DNA of 39,295 bases from a virus, in IMG/VR virus record IMGVR_UViG_3300044971_001777, positions 1 through 39,295 of that record; one strand, given 5' to 3'. The translations under genes and the position numbers were made by a program. Below are positions 14,989 to 21,911 of the stretch, in pieces. The notes under the pieces are model-generated. The model saw only the letters and a list, made by a program, of their open reading frames with translations. It ran no database searches and was not told where the DNA came from. The first letter of the stretch is position 1; each line of letters starts with the position of its first letter.

Positions 14989-16137
14989 TTATACTTCATC
15001 TTGTAATAATGGTTCATTTGAAAGTGTTACATCGTCAATTCTGGCTTCATCCAATTTCTTGTATTTCATAATCACCTTATCAGCAATTTCATCATATACT
15101 ATATCGTATAATTCAGAATTACTCATAATCTTTTCAACAAATTCTTTGGATTGAAATTTGATAACTTCTCCAGAACGCTTGTCTGTCCATGAATACCAAG
15201 CACCCGATTGAGATACAAGGTTGTGTTCTTTCATAACAGTAAGCCAACTACTGTAATCATCAATACCACTATCAAAGTAAACCTCATATTCACACTCTCG
15301 TAATGGAGGACCACAACGATTTTTTACTAACTTTGCCTTAACTCTCGAACCAACTATTTCATCACGACCTTCTCTCTTTGCCTTAATAGCACCGATTGAA
15401 GAAAGACGAAGACGAACAGATGCATGGAAAGGAATACCTTTACCACCCGGTGTTGTCCAAGGATCAGAGAATGCTGGTGCATTGAGTTTCTGACGAAGTT
15501 GGTTTGTAATAATCAAACAAATACGCTCTCTACCGATAAGATTTGTAATCTTTCTCATTGCCTTTGAAATGATAAGTGCCTTTGCCGTAGCATAACCATC
15601 TTTATCAAAATCTGCAGCCATTTCTGTTTTAGTGGATGCACCGGCGATTGAATCAACTACAATAGTTACCAATCTATCTTTATCGGATGAACGAACTTTG
15701 TCAATGATAACATCAACGGTTTCAAAAATATCTTCTACGGTTTCCAATGGAATGTATAACATATCTTTTAAGTTCAAACCGATTGCACTCAAATACTCAG
15801 TAGCAATAGCATTCTCGGTATCAATATAAACAGCAAGACCACCTTTCTTTTGTGTGTTGAGAAGTGCATGGGCTGCCAATAGAGATTTACCAGATTGTTC
15901 GAGACCTGTTATTTCAGATACACGACCAACAGGAAAACCACCATACTTACGATTGGAAATGGCCAAGTCCAACATGGTTGAGCCAGTTCCTACCCATTCT
16001 TTTACTATCGTAGGTGCATCACTATCACCTTCAAGAAAGTAAGCGGTCTTAATGTTTTGAGCTTTGAATTGTTTGTTTATAGTTTCGGCAATGACTCCAC
16101 CGAGTTCATCGGATAAATCACTTTTTGATTTTGCCAT
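14989..16137 (-). CDS. uvsX: RecA/UvsX-like recombinase
   Basis: A 382-aa strand-exchange protein for recombination-dependent replication and repair. The RecA core carries Walker A GLEQSGKS (78-85), VYIDTENA (about 103-110, with the catalytic-Glu position), Walker B LVTIVVDS (156-163) and a TNQLRQK segment resembling RecA's ITNQ(I/L)R L2-adjacent motif. The length suits phage UvsX (about 390 aa). The acidic C-terminus (ending LLQDEV) is typical. It lies 12 bp downstream of the SSB gene and must share its promoter, pairing the recombinase with the single-strand-binding protein as expected functionally. Confidence 0.92.
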   Translation of the reverse strand: MAKSKSDLSDELGGVIAETINKQFKAQNIKTAYFLEGDSDAPTIVKEWVGTGSTMLDLAISNRKYGGFPVGRVSEITGLEQSGKSLLAAHALLNTQKKGGLAVYIDTENAIATEYLSAIGLNLKDMLYIPLETVEDIFETVDVIIDKVRSSDKDRLVTIVVDSIAGASTKTEMAADFDKDGYATAKALIISKAMRKITNLIGRERICLIITNQLRQKLNAPAFSDPWTTPGGKGIPFHASVRLRLSSIGAIKAKREGRDEIVGSRVKAKLVKNRCGPPLRECEYEVYFDSGIDDYSSWLTVMKEHNLVSQSGAWYSWTDKRSGEVIKFQSKEFVEKIMSNSELYDIVYDEIADKVIMKYKKLDEARIDDVTLSNEPLLQDEV

Positions 16138-16149
16138 AAAACACCCTTA

Positions 16150-16905
16150 TTAAAATAGGTCATCAAATGTAACACCAATATCATCAGCAGATGATGTGGG
16201 TTTCTCAGTCTTTTCTTGTTTGTAATTCAAATCAGCAGCAGGTTCTTCTTGTGAAGATGCACCCATCCAAGTTTGTAATTGAATTTTCAAATCATCATAA
16301 GATGGTTCTGGAAACAATTCAGTAATCTGTGGTTGTGTCTTAATCTTTTCAAGAACATCCTGAGATTCGGTAATTGGGGTTTCTTTTGGTTTAACACGAA
16401 TAGTTGTTTCGGCGTAAGTTTTACCAGCTTCTTCTGGTGACTTAACTGTAACAACAATATCACGACCAGATTTAGGATCAGACAAATCACCGTAATCCGG
16501 ATCAACAAAGAAAGCAAGTAGTTCTTCATAAACTTGTTTACCAAATCCCCAAAACTTAACACCTTCATTTTCTTGACCACGAATGATAACAGGTGCATAC
16601 ACTCTCATTTTTGGTTCGAGTTTTCTACCCATTACCCAATCTTCTTTATCGCCAGTTTGTTTCAACTTCTCAGCAAATTCAACGATTGGATCAGGACGAC
16701 CAAATGATACAGGTGAAAGAATAGAACGCTTACCGATATTGTAATGAAAATACAATTCGATGAAAGGGTTTTCTCTATTGTGAATGTAAGGAGCAATACG
16801 AATTTGGGTTTCGCCCGGATCGGGTTTCCAAATGTTTGATGTGCGATTGTTTGTGTTTTTCAAAGAGTTCAAACGGCTCTTGATTGCATCGAGGTTAATA
16901 CTCAT
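16150..16905 (-). CDS. Single-stranded DNA-binding protein (gp32-like)
   Basis: A 251-aa helix-destabilising protein of the T4 gp32 family, coating ssDNA and organising the replisome. A basic N-terminal segment (residues 1-26, the cooperativity region in gp32) precedes the OB-fold core. This includes EPKMRVYAPVIIRG, KFWGFGKQVYEELL and DPDYGDLSDP-x-x-GRDI, all typical of the family. The C-terminus is a low-complexity linker ending in acidic DDIGVTFDDLF, the protein-interaction tail. No Zn-ribbon Cys/His cluster like that of T4 gp32 is visible, as in many distant homologues. GGAG lies 7 bases before the ATG; the early-type promoter is at 16978-17008. Confidence 0.9.
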   Translation of the reverse strand: MSINLDAIKSRLNSLKNTNNRTSNIWKPDPGETQIRIAPYIHNRENPFIELYFHYNIGKRSILSPVSFGRPDPIVEFAEKLKQTGDKEDWVMGRKLEPKMRVYAPVIIRGQENEGVKFWGFGKQVYEELLAFFVDPDYGDLSDPKSGRDIVVTVKSPEEAGKTYAETTIRVKPKETPITESQDVLEKIKTQPQITELFPEPSYDDLKIQLQTWMGASSQEEPAADLNYKQEKTEKPTSSADDIGVTFDDLF

Positions 16906-16977
16906 GCTGTTTCTCCAAATGTGTAATGAATAATGATTAACTGTTACTAAAAGAATGTTAGTTCTAATAGGACAATA

Positions 16978-17008
16978 CTAATATAATGATTTAATGTTTA
17001 ATAAGCAA
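16978..17008 (-). promoter_or_regulatory. Early-type promoter TTG-N20-TATATTAG (ssb-uvsX operon)
   Basis: TTG at 17006-17008, exactly 20 bases, then TATATTAG at 16978-16985, 72 bp before the ATG at 16905. The leader of about 65 nt contains no reading frame I would call. Confidence 0.75.
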
Positions 17009-17024
17009 GCAATTTTTTCTATAA

Positions 17025-17032
17025 ATAAATAT
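17025..17032 (-). promoter_or_regulatory. ATATTTAT element after the packaged-protein operon
   Basis: Reads CCCATATTTATTTATAG in gene orientation and overlaps the end of the hairpin at 17031-17054. It lies 120 bp upstream of ssb, which also has an early-type promoter, so ssb may have both early and late transcription. Confidence 0.4.
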
Positions 17033-17054
17033 GGGAAATCCGAAGATTTCCCAT
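17031..17054 (-). terminator. Hairpin with UUCG tetraloop after the ParB-like gene
   Basis: A perfect 10-bp stem ATGGGAAATC (17031-17040 with 17045-17054). On the transcribed strand the loop is the extra-stable UUCG. It lies 30 bp after the ParB-like stop and is followed by ATTTATTTATAG and not by a pure T-run. Confidence 0.7.
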
Positions 17055-17084
17055 TTTATCATTTTTTTAGTTGGCGATATATTA

Positions 17085-17924
17085 TCACTTCTTGTTGTAT
17101 TTCATAAGTTCTTTCAATCTACGGACAACTGCCTCTGGCAATTTCTCAACATTGAAAGTATTATCTACCCATTGAGGAGCATCGTCAGTTTGAGGCATAA
17201 CATCACGCTTTGGTGCACCAGCAACTGGAGGACTTTGTTTCTTCAATGTTTGGACATTACCCCAAATATAATCAGCAATCGCTTCTGGTGTATCGCCTTT
17301 ACCATATTTCTTAAATACTTCCACAACTGGTTCTTGTATGTTATCTATAACATATTTCTTCAATTCTGATTCACCAACAGTAAACAAATTAACACCACCA
17401 CCAGCTGCTGTAGGAACTGCACCAGTTTGAGCTGCAATACCGATTTGTGTTGCCTTCAATGCTTCTATTGGTTTTTTAATATCGGATAAATCCATTGCCT
17501 TAATTTTTGCTTCTGGATTTATACAAAATACTTGTGACCATCTATGGTGTCCGTCTATAACATACTTACCACCACCAGCAGTTACTATTGATTTACCAGC
17601 AACAGCAACCACACCACCTTTCAAAAATGTTTCTGCACTTGTAGCATCTTTAAGTGGATAACTCAAAGACTTATCCATAACAACTTCATTTTGAGTTGGT
17701 TGTAAGTCTGTACACACTGGACTAATTCCTGTTACTTTAACCGGTGAAGCACTATTAAGAGACTTTATAGCATCAACGAATTTTGGATCCTTTATGTTGT
17801 CACCTAATTCTTTTACAAACGATGCATAATCTTTTTTAAGAATTGATTTCAATTCGTCTTGTGCCTCATCTTCGTTAAGTTTTACCCTAACTTCTTTGAC
17901 CAAATTTTTTAAAGAATTTTTCAT
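17085..17924 (-). CDS. ParB/sulfiredoxin-fold protein with capsid-targeting-like N-terminus
   Basis: A 279-aa protein. The centre has the ParB/Srx layout: LQPTQNEVVMDKSL (about 74-87, the segment after the first strand), then GGGKYVIDGHHRW (about 117-129) followed by SQVFCINPEAKI. DGHHR corresponds to the nucleotide/phosphate-binding box of ParB-like NTPase/nuclease domains. The N-terminus opens MKNSLKNLVKE|VRVKLNE|DEA, sharing LK(D/N)(I/L)(L/V)xE with the other tagged proteins; LNE is the better protease-type site. It is last in the four-gene 19538-17085 operon and followed by a UUCG hairpin. The activity (CTP/ATP binding, nuclease or kinase-like) cannot be told from sequence. Confidence 0.65.
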   Translation of the reverse strand: MKNSLKNLVKEVRVKLNEDEAQDELKSILKKDYASFVKELGDNIKDPKFVDAIKSLNSASPVKVTGISPVCTDLQPTQNEVVMDKSLSYPLKDATSAETFLKGGVVAVAGKSIVTAGGGKYVIDGHHRWSQVFCINPEAKIKAMDLSDIKKPIEALKATQIGIAAQTGAVPTAAGGGVNLFTVGESELKKYVIDNIQEPVVEVFKKYGKGDTPEAIADYIWGNVQTLKKQSPPVAGAPKRDVMPQTDDAPQWVDNTFNVEKLPEAVVRRLKELMKYNKK

Positions 17925-17936
17925 AAATTTCTCTCT

Positions 17937-18581
17937 CTATATTGTATTAACATATTCCTCTTGCACTTTTAACTCTTCATCAGTAGCTTTACCGGTTGGT
18001 CCCCAATCCGGAAGAACTGCCATAACATGAAATGCCTTTGCACTGGTAACATCCCTTACCTGTTTGCCAGAGGTTGGATTATCCTTATTTTTTAGTATAC
18101 TAACATGATTCAATGATGGAAAAACATACAATGGCATACCACTTGCTTTTGCCAACATAACAGAATGTTTCAAAGGAACTATATTATCACTACCACCATG
18201 AATTATAGCACCATTCCCACTAATTTCGGATCCAGTCAATGATACAGTTGGCCATTGTCTGTTCCAAGCTGGTGCAACCAAATAAACCGTATCTGGCTTT
18301 TTTGCACCCATAGATAATGCTTGAAGAAGTATTGCACCACCGCGAGAATAAGCAATTAAAGTTTTCGGTGATTCTTCATTCAAATATAGTATTGCCTTCT
18401 GAATATCTTCATCTGTTATTTTAGATGAATCCGAAAATGCTGGACATCCTGTATCTTGGTCTGGATTTGTCCATTCAACATTACAAGTATCAACTCTCAT
18501 GTCTTGTGGTTTCATTCCAAATCCATGAAATGCGCCTTTATCTATACCAATTTCTTTTAATATGTCAGATAATTTTATCAT
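17937..18581 (-). CDS. Alpha/beta hydrolase with capsid-targeting-like N-terminus
   Basis: A 214-aa alpha/beta-hydrolase. The nucleophile elbow is AYSRGG (77-82, Ser79), the acid is in HGGSDNIVPL (Asp132) and the catalytic His in SLNHVSIL (His159). The triad order and spacing are right for small serine esterases. It opens MIKLSDILKE|IGI, nearly the same as the nucleotidyltransferase start, with LKE as a possible prohead-protease site. There is no signal peptide or lid domain. The ATG overlaps the previous stop (ATGA). A head-packaged serine hydrolase could act on host lipid, on a signalling molecule, or on a thioester- or ester-linked modification; that is inference. A lysis esterase is less likely, because it clusters with internal-protein-like genes. 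Confidence 0.75.
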   Translation of the reverse strand: MIKLSDILKEIGIDKGAFHGFGMKPQDMRVDTCNVEWTNPDQDTGCPAFSDSSKITDEDIQKAILYLNEESPKTLIAYSRGGAILLQALSMGAKKPDTVYLVAPAWNRQWPTVSLTGSEISGNGAIIHGGSDNIVPLKHSVMLAKASGMPLYVFPSLNHVSILKNKDNPTSGKQVRDVTSAKAFHVMAVLPDWGPTGKATDEELKVQEEYVNTI

Positions 18582-19204
18582 CTGTATTTTGAAGTGATAA
18601 GATGTGTTCTAATTATTTCTTTTATTTTTTTACGAAGTTTACTTTTAATTCTTTCATTTACCTTAATTTCAGTCTTCGGCTTTTCTTCGTCTTCTTTTGG
18701 TTTTGGTGCAGGTTCTTCTACTGTCATTACACTTGAAATATCATCATCTAATTTCTGAGTTATTTTTTCTGAAACATGATTTATTTCCGATGTCAATGAT
18801 TCAAGAACTTGTATGTCTTCATCTGTTAATCTTCTTTTTATGAAAAGACTTATCTTTTCTATCAATCTCTGTATATCCTTTTCATGTTGTTCCCTTTCTG
18901 CCTCTAAAAATGGCATGGACTTTATTTTATCTAATGTAATGAAAAGACCTTTTAACTGTGGGTGTCCTGCAAATCTTGATGATATTGCCTGTAATTTTTC
19001 TTCGTTTGCCTTATATGCATCTGATGAAAACAACTTCTTAAACCAAGATTTTAACATTTCTAAATCAACTGATGCAAATATGGTTTTAATATAACCACGA
19101 TTCTTAGATATACAATTTATTGCATCAATAAGAACTATGTAACTAAAAGGACTTGATGCTGATGCTGATATTGCTTCGTTTACTCTTTTCTTTTGTTTAT
19201 TCAT
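18578..19204 (-). CDS. Helical protein with possible capsid-targeting N-terminus, unknown
   Basis: A 208-aa protein of unknown function. It opens MNKQKKRVNE|AIS, where VNE before A resembles the T4-type cleavage site although the LKD core is missing. Residues 20-60 include a hydrophobic stretch (FSYIVLIDAINCI), and the centre (about 105-165) is charged coiled-coil-like helix. A Pro/Glu/Lys-rich linker (about 168-185) leads to a very basic C-terminal helix (residues 187-208), suitable for DNA contact. It overlaps the hydrolase gene by 4 bp (ATGA) and follows the 108-aa gene by 7 bp, so it is tightly embedded in the operon. Confidence 0.6.
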   Translation of the reverse strand: MNKQKKRVNEAISASASSPFSYIVLIDAINCISKNRGYIKTIFASVDLEMLKSWFKKLFSSDAYKANEEKLQAISSRFAGHPQLKGLFITLDKIKSMPFLEAEREQHEKDIQRLIEKISLFIKRRLTDEDIQVLESLTSEINHVSEKITQKLDDDISSVMTVEEPAPKPKEDEEKPKTEIKVNERIKSKLRKKIKEIIRTHLITSKYR

Positions 19205-19211
19205 TTTATTC

Positions 19212-19538
19212 TCACGGCATTAAACTTATTTTTTTAGCACTTTGTATTAGATACAAACTTATGCTTGATTTTTTATTGAAGAAATGTAATTTTCCAGAAA
19301 TTGGTTTTTTATATTCATACCCAATAGATTTCAAAGCATCTATTATCTCGTGTTCTTTATATTGATCAACATTTATCATGTTATCAGGTAGAATAGAAAT
19401 GTTGGGTAATTTTGCTTTCATTTCGGTAAAAATAGAATCAAAACCAGAACCTTCTTGAATATCAATCCCCTCGAATATCGTATTTATTATACGATTCGTT
19501 ACTTCATTTACTATACTTTGTATTTTTATCTTTTTCAT
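19212..19538 (-). CDS. Small protein with capsid-targeting-like N-terminus, unknown
   Basis: A 108-aa protein opening MKKIKIQSIVNE|VTN: a basic amphipathic start with VNE at 10-12, the same position as E in the other tagged proteins. The remainder has a GFDSIFTEMKAKLP segment and a predicted beta-rich C-terminal half (GYEYKKPISGKLHFFNKKSS). I do not recognise it. It is the first gene of the four-gene operon ending at 17085 and has an ATATTTAT element 26 bp upstream of its ATG. Confidence 0.55.
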   Translation of the reverse strand: MKKIKIQSIVNEVTNRIINTIFEGIDIQEGSGFDSIFTEMKAKLPNISILPDNMINVDQYKEHEIIDALKSIGYEYKKPISGKLHFFNKKSSISLYLIQSAKKISLMP

Positions 19539-19564
19539 TTAATATTACCGTAAAAATGATATAA

Positions 19565-19572
19565 ATAAATAT
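19565..19572 (-). promoter_or_regulatory. ATATTTAT element heading the packaged-protein-like operon
   Basis: Reads TGATATTTATTTATATCA in gene orientation, itself an imperfect inverted repeat, 26 bp before the ATG at 19538. Confidence 0.5.
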
Positions 19573-19589
19573 CACAATTAAAATTATTA

Positions 19590-19979
19590 CTACCAACTAT
19601 ACACTCTAACCAAAAATATCTTTACAACTCTGAACCCATCTCTGTTTTTAAGAAGTGCACAGTTTCTATATCTTTCCCATTCAATAGGATATTTTTTATC
19701 TAAAACACCGTTGTTCAAATTCATTATGAGTTCATTAAGAGCATTTATTGTGTATATTGTATTTGTTTCACGCTTTTGGTGAACCATTATTGAATTTGGT
19801 AAAAACTTTTTGTAATCATCCATCACTATATTGTACGAAAGTATAGAATCCTCTTTCGTTTCAAATGATTTAAAATGAAATACTTTATTATTTAATATAG
19901 AAAAATTTTCTTTTATATCTGATAAGGTTTCATCTACTTGATGTTTGCGAGTAAATGTACATACTAATTGTGTTTTCAA
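19590..19979 (-). CDS. Conserved phage protein (MKTQLVCTFT family), unknown function
   Basis: A 129-aa protein that opens MKTQLVCTFT and contains NTIYTINALNELI followed by NNGVLDKKYPIEWERY (about 84-114). From memory, similar small proteins with this exact layout (a TQLVC start and an IYTINALNEL helix) occur in other T4-like phages, with no known function. It is a single-gene unit with an ATATTTAT element 37 bp upstream of the ATG and a purine-rich GAGAGAGAGG about 8 bases before it. It has no capsid-targeting-like N-terminus. Confidence 0.65.
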   Translation of the reverse strand: MKTQLVCTFTRKHQVDETLSDIKENFSILNNKVFHFKSFETKEDSILSYNIVMDDYKKFLPNSIMVHQKRETNTIYTINALNELIMNLNNGVLDKKYPIEWERYRNCALLKNRDGFRVVKIFLVRVYSW

Positions 19980-20016
19980 TACCTCTCTCTCGATTATGAT
20001 ACTATTTATACTTCAT

Positions 20017-20024
20017 ATAAATAT
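20017..20024 (-). promoter_or_regulatory. ATATTTAT element upstream of the 129-aa gene
   Basis: Reads AACATATTTATATGAAG in gene orientation, 37 bp before the ATG at 19979. TATAAATAGTATC follows 5 bp downstream (20003-20010), the only place where the T4-late octamer TATAAATA occurs in the sense orientation in a gap I examined. Confidence 0.5.
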
Positions 20025-20028
20025 GTTT

Positions 20029-21240
20029 CTAAATTTGTTTAATAGCACCAAATGTATCACCAGCGTAAATTTTTACTGACATATTATCTGTCTCAAAGGC
20101 ACGATGAAGAACATCTATCAAATCCACTTCATCCGGATGAATGTCAAAAATAAAAGCATCATATAGATACATCATAAAGACAGACTTTTTATCCTTTAAG
20201 TGAGGTAGAATCGTTTTTATCTTACGGACATTATATTCTGTTTCCAATGATTGCAATACATAGTTGAATACTTTATTTGGTGTTGCATCTTGTATATCAC
20301 GGAATAGTTTTTCATAAAACCAAGATTTAACTATACCTTCCGATTGATATTGTTCATACATCGTATCAATCATTGCTTGAACAGTTTGGAAGAAAGGATG
20401 TCCCATAAATTCAGGAGTTATCGTTCCATAAATGTTTTGAAACACTTTACCTTTGAATTGATCATAATCCATATCAATTCCTAATTCATTCCGTATCTGT
20501 TCGTATGGATGATAGTCAAATTGATAATCCAATATCTTTGCCAATAACTTTATGTGAAAGGCATCATAATCAAATTGAACAATTTTACCACCTTCAAACC
20601 GTGAACGAATTTTATCACGAGTTCCGTCCTTCTTATTCATAGCAGAAAAATTAAATCCACCCCAAGCATTACTTGGTCTGCCAGTTGCAGTATACCACAT
20701 ATAGTTTTGTTTTTTTATTTCATCACCAACAAGGATGTCATTTTTTTCTATCTCGTGGAATACTTCTATGAAATCATTACAATAATTTACACATTTTTCT
20801 TTTTTGAACTCGAATGGTTTTAATCTCAATACATATTTTGCAATACCTCTTGCCCATTCTAATTGATTTACAAGTGGAATAACATGACCTAAATCTTCTA
20901 TCTTGTAAAACTTATTAGCAAGATACTCCATTCCCTTTGGATAAAATTCTTGTGCATTGATAGTTGTTGTTGCATAATAATGTAGGTATGAGTTTATATC
21001 AAAACCATCATTAAAATCATTATTCATCAATACTTTTTTGTTGAACACAAGAGATTTCGGGTGTAGTTTTATTTCTTGTAGAGTTATATCGGTATCAATT
21101 TCATCTGGATGTGTAAAATTGATATATCGTTCTTCACCATTATCAAATGATAAGTGAAGACCTACGATAGCAACTTCTGATTGGTGTTTGTTAGCATTAC
21201 TTGTTATTGGAACACAAATGCATGGTTTGTCTTGGAACAT
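20029..21240 (-). CDS. Compact divergent family A DNA polymerase
   Basis: A 403-aa protein that keeps the landmarks of the PolA palm and fingers. TATGRPSN (184-191) corresponds to TGRLSS. Motif A is QFDYDAFHIK with catalytic Asp at D224. The O-helix FKGKVFQNIYG (262-272) carries equivalents of E. coli Pol I K758 (K263), F762 (F267), Y766 (Y271) and G767; the R754 position is not Arg. Motif C is YLYDAFIFD with D361, where the family usually has HDE. The N-terminal 110 residues have an exonuclease-like beta pattern (VGLHLSFDNG...) but no DxE motif, so proofreading is probably absent. It is much shorter than Pol I or T7 polymerase. It follows baseplate genes but has its own early-type promoter (21293-21323). 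It may be a repair or auxiliary polymerase if the window-edge gene is the replicase. Confidence 0.72.
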   Translation of the reverse strand: MFQDKPCICVPITSNANKHQSEVAIVGLHLSFDNGEERYINFTHPDEIDTDITLQEIKLHPKSLVFNKKVLMNNDFNDGFDINSYLHYYATTTINAQEFYPKGMEYLANKFYKIEDLGHVIPLVNQLEWARGIAKYVLRLKPFEFKKEKCVNYCNDFIEVFHEIEKNDILVGDEIKKQNYMWYTATGRPSNAWGGFNFSAMNKKDGTRDKIRSRFEGGKIVQFDYDAFHIKLLAKILDYQFDYHPYEQIRNELGIDMDYDQFKGKVFQNIYGTITPEFMGHPFFQTVQAMIDTMYEQYQSEGIVKSWFYEKLFRDIQDATPNKVFNYVLQSLETEYNVRKIKTILPHLKDKKSVFMMYLYDAFIFDIHPDEVDLIDVLHRAFETDNMSVKIYAGDTFGAIKQI

Positions 21241-21245
21241 AATGG

Positions 21246-21902
21246 TTATACATCGTAAACTGAAAATTCTCTTGGATTTCGCAATATCTTTGCTAATATA
21301 GGGAATTTTTTTGAATTGCGCAAGATAATTCTTCTATTCGTATCAACAACTCCAGGTGTTACTAATGTACTACCGTTGTAAACATCGTATTCAGGTCCAC
21401 TTAATTTCCAAGGCATAGTAACAAGACCATATAGAAAATGATTGATACCCTCGTTTAAAGAATTAAAATTTTCAGTTTGTTGTTCGTCTATTTCAAAAAA
21501 TACTCTCTCGGGTTCATTTCTTTTGTAAACAAAGTATCTATTCATTGCACCGTTGTTTATCTCACTTTGTGTTGGTGTTCTCTTCACAACACTTGGGGCA
21601 ACATATCTATAATACTGAGTGGTTGAACCCAATAATTTTCTTTTTTCTCCATTACTGAAAACAGTATACTGTTTCAAATCCAAATACTTAAAATAAGTTT
21701 CAGTTTGTTCTTTGTATCGGATTAACCTCATTGATTTTACAGGATCCCATTCTTTTTCCGTATAGACTTCACCCGTAGTGTAACTATGGTAATACCCTGC
21801 ATATTCTTTCCAATCATCAAGAGTCATCCACTCTTTTCCTTTTGTAAAAAGATTTTTTGTTATCTGATAATCGGGATAAAATATTTTTCTTCTTTTTGCC
21901 AT
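21246..21902 (-). CDS. Probable baseplate/tail-associated protein, unknown
   Basis: A 218-aa protein, rich in Tyr, Arg and Lys, with no enzymatic motif. The N-terminal region reads FYPDYQITKNLFTKGKEWM, and a YYHSYTTGEVYTEKEWDP segment (about 37-54) recalls T4-like phage proteins found beside tail genes. The central stretch (about 115-145) is beta-rich. It begins 9 bp after the baseplate hub-like stop, so it is co-transcribed with the LysM and hub genes; that is the main support for a structural or assembly role. Its 3' end contains the early-type promoter of the next gene. Confidence 0.5.
   Translation of the reverse strand: MAKRRKIFYPDYQITKNLFTKGKEWMTLDDWKEYAGYYHSYTTGEVYTEKEWDPVKSMRLIRYKEQTETYFKYLDLKQYTVFSNGEKRKLLGSTTQYYRYVAPSVVKRTPTQSEINNGAMNRYFVYKRNEPERVFFEIDEQQTENFNSLNEGINHFLYGLVTMPWKLSGPEYDVYNGSTLVTPGVVDTNRRIILRNSKKFPILAKILRNPREFSVYDV
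21293..21323 (-). promoter_or_regulatory. Early-type promoter TTG-N20-TATATTAG for the PolA-like gene
   Basis: TTG at 21321-21323, exactly 20 bases, TATATTAG at 21293-21300, 52 bp before the ATG at 21240. It lies inside the coding region of the preceding tail-type gene, so the polymerase can be transcribed separately from the late operon. Confidence 0.7.
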
Positions 21903-21911
21903 AAATACCTA

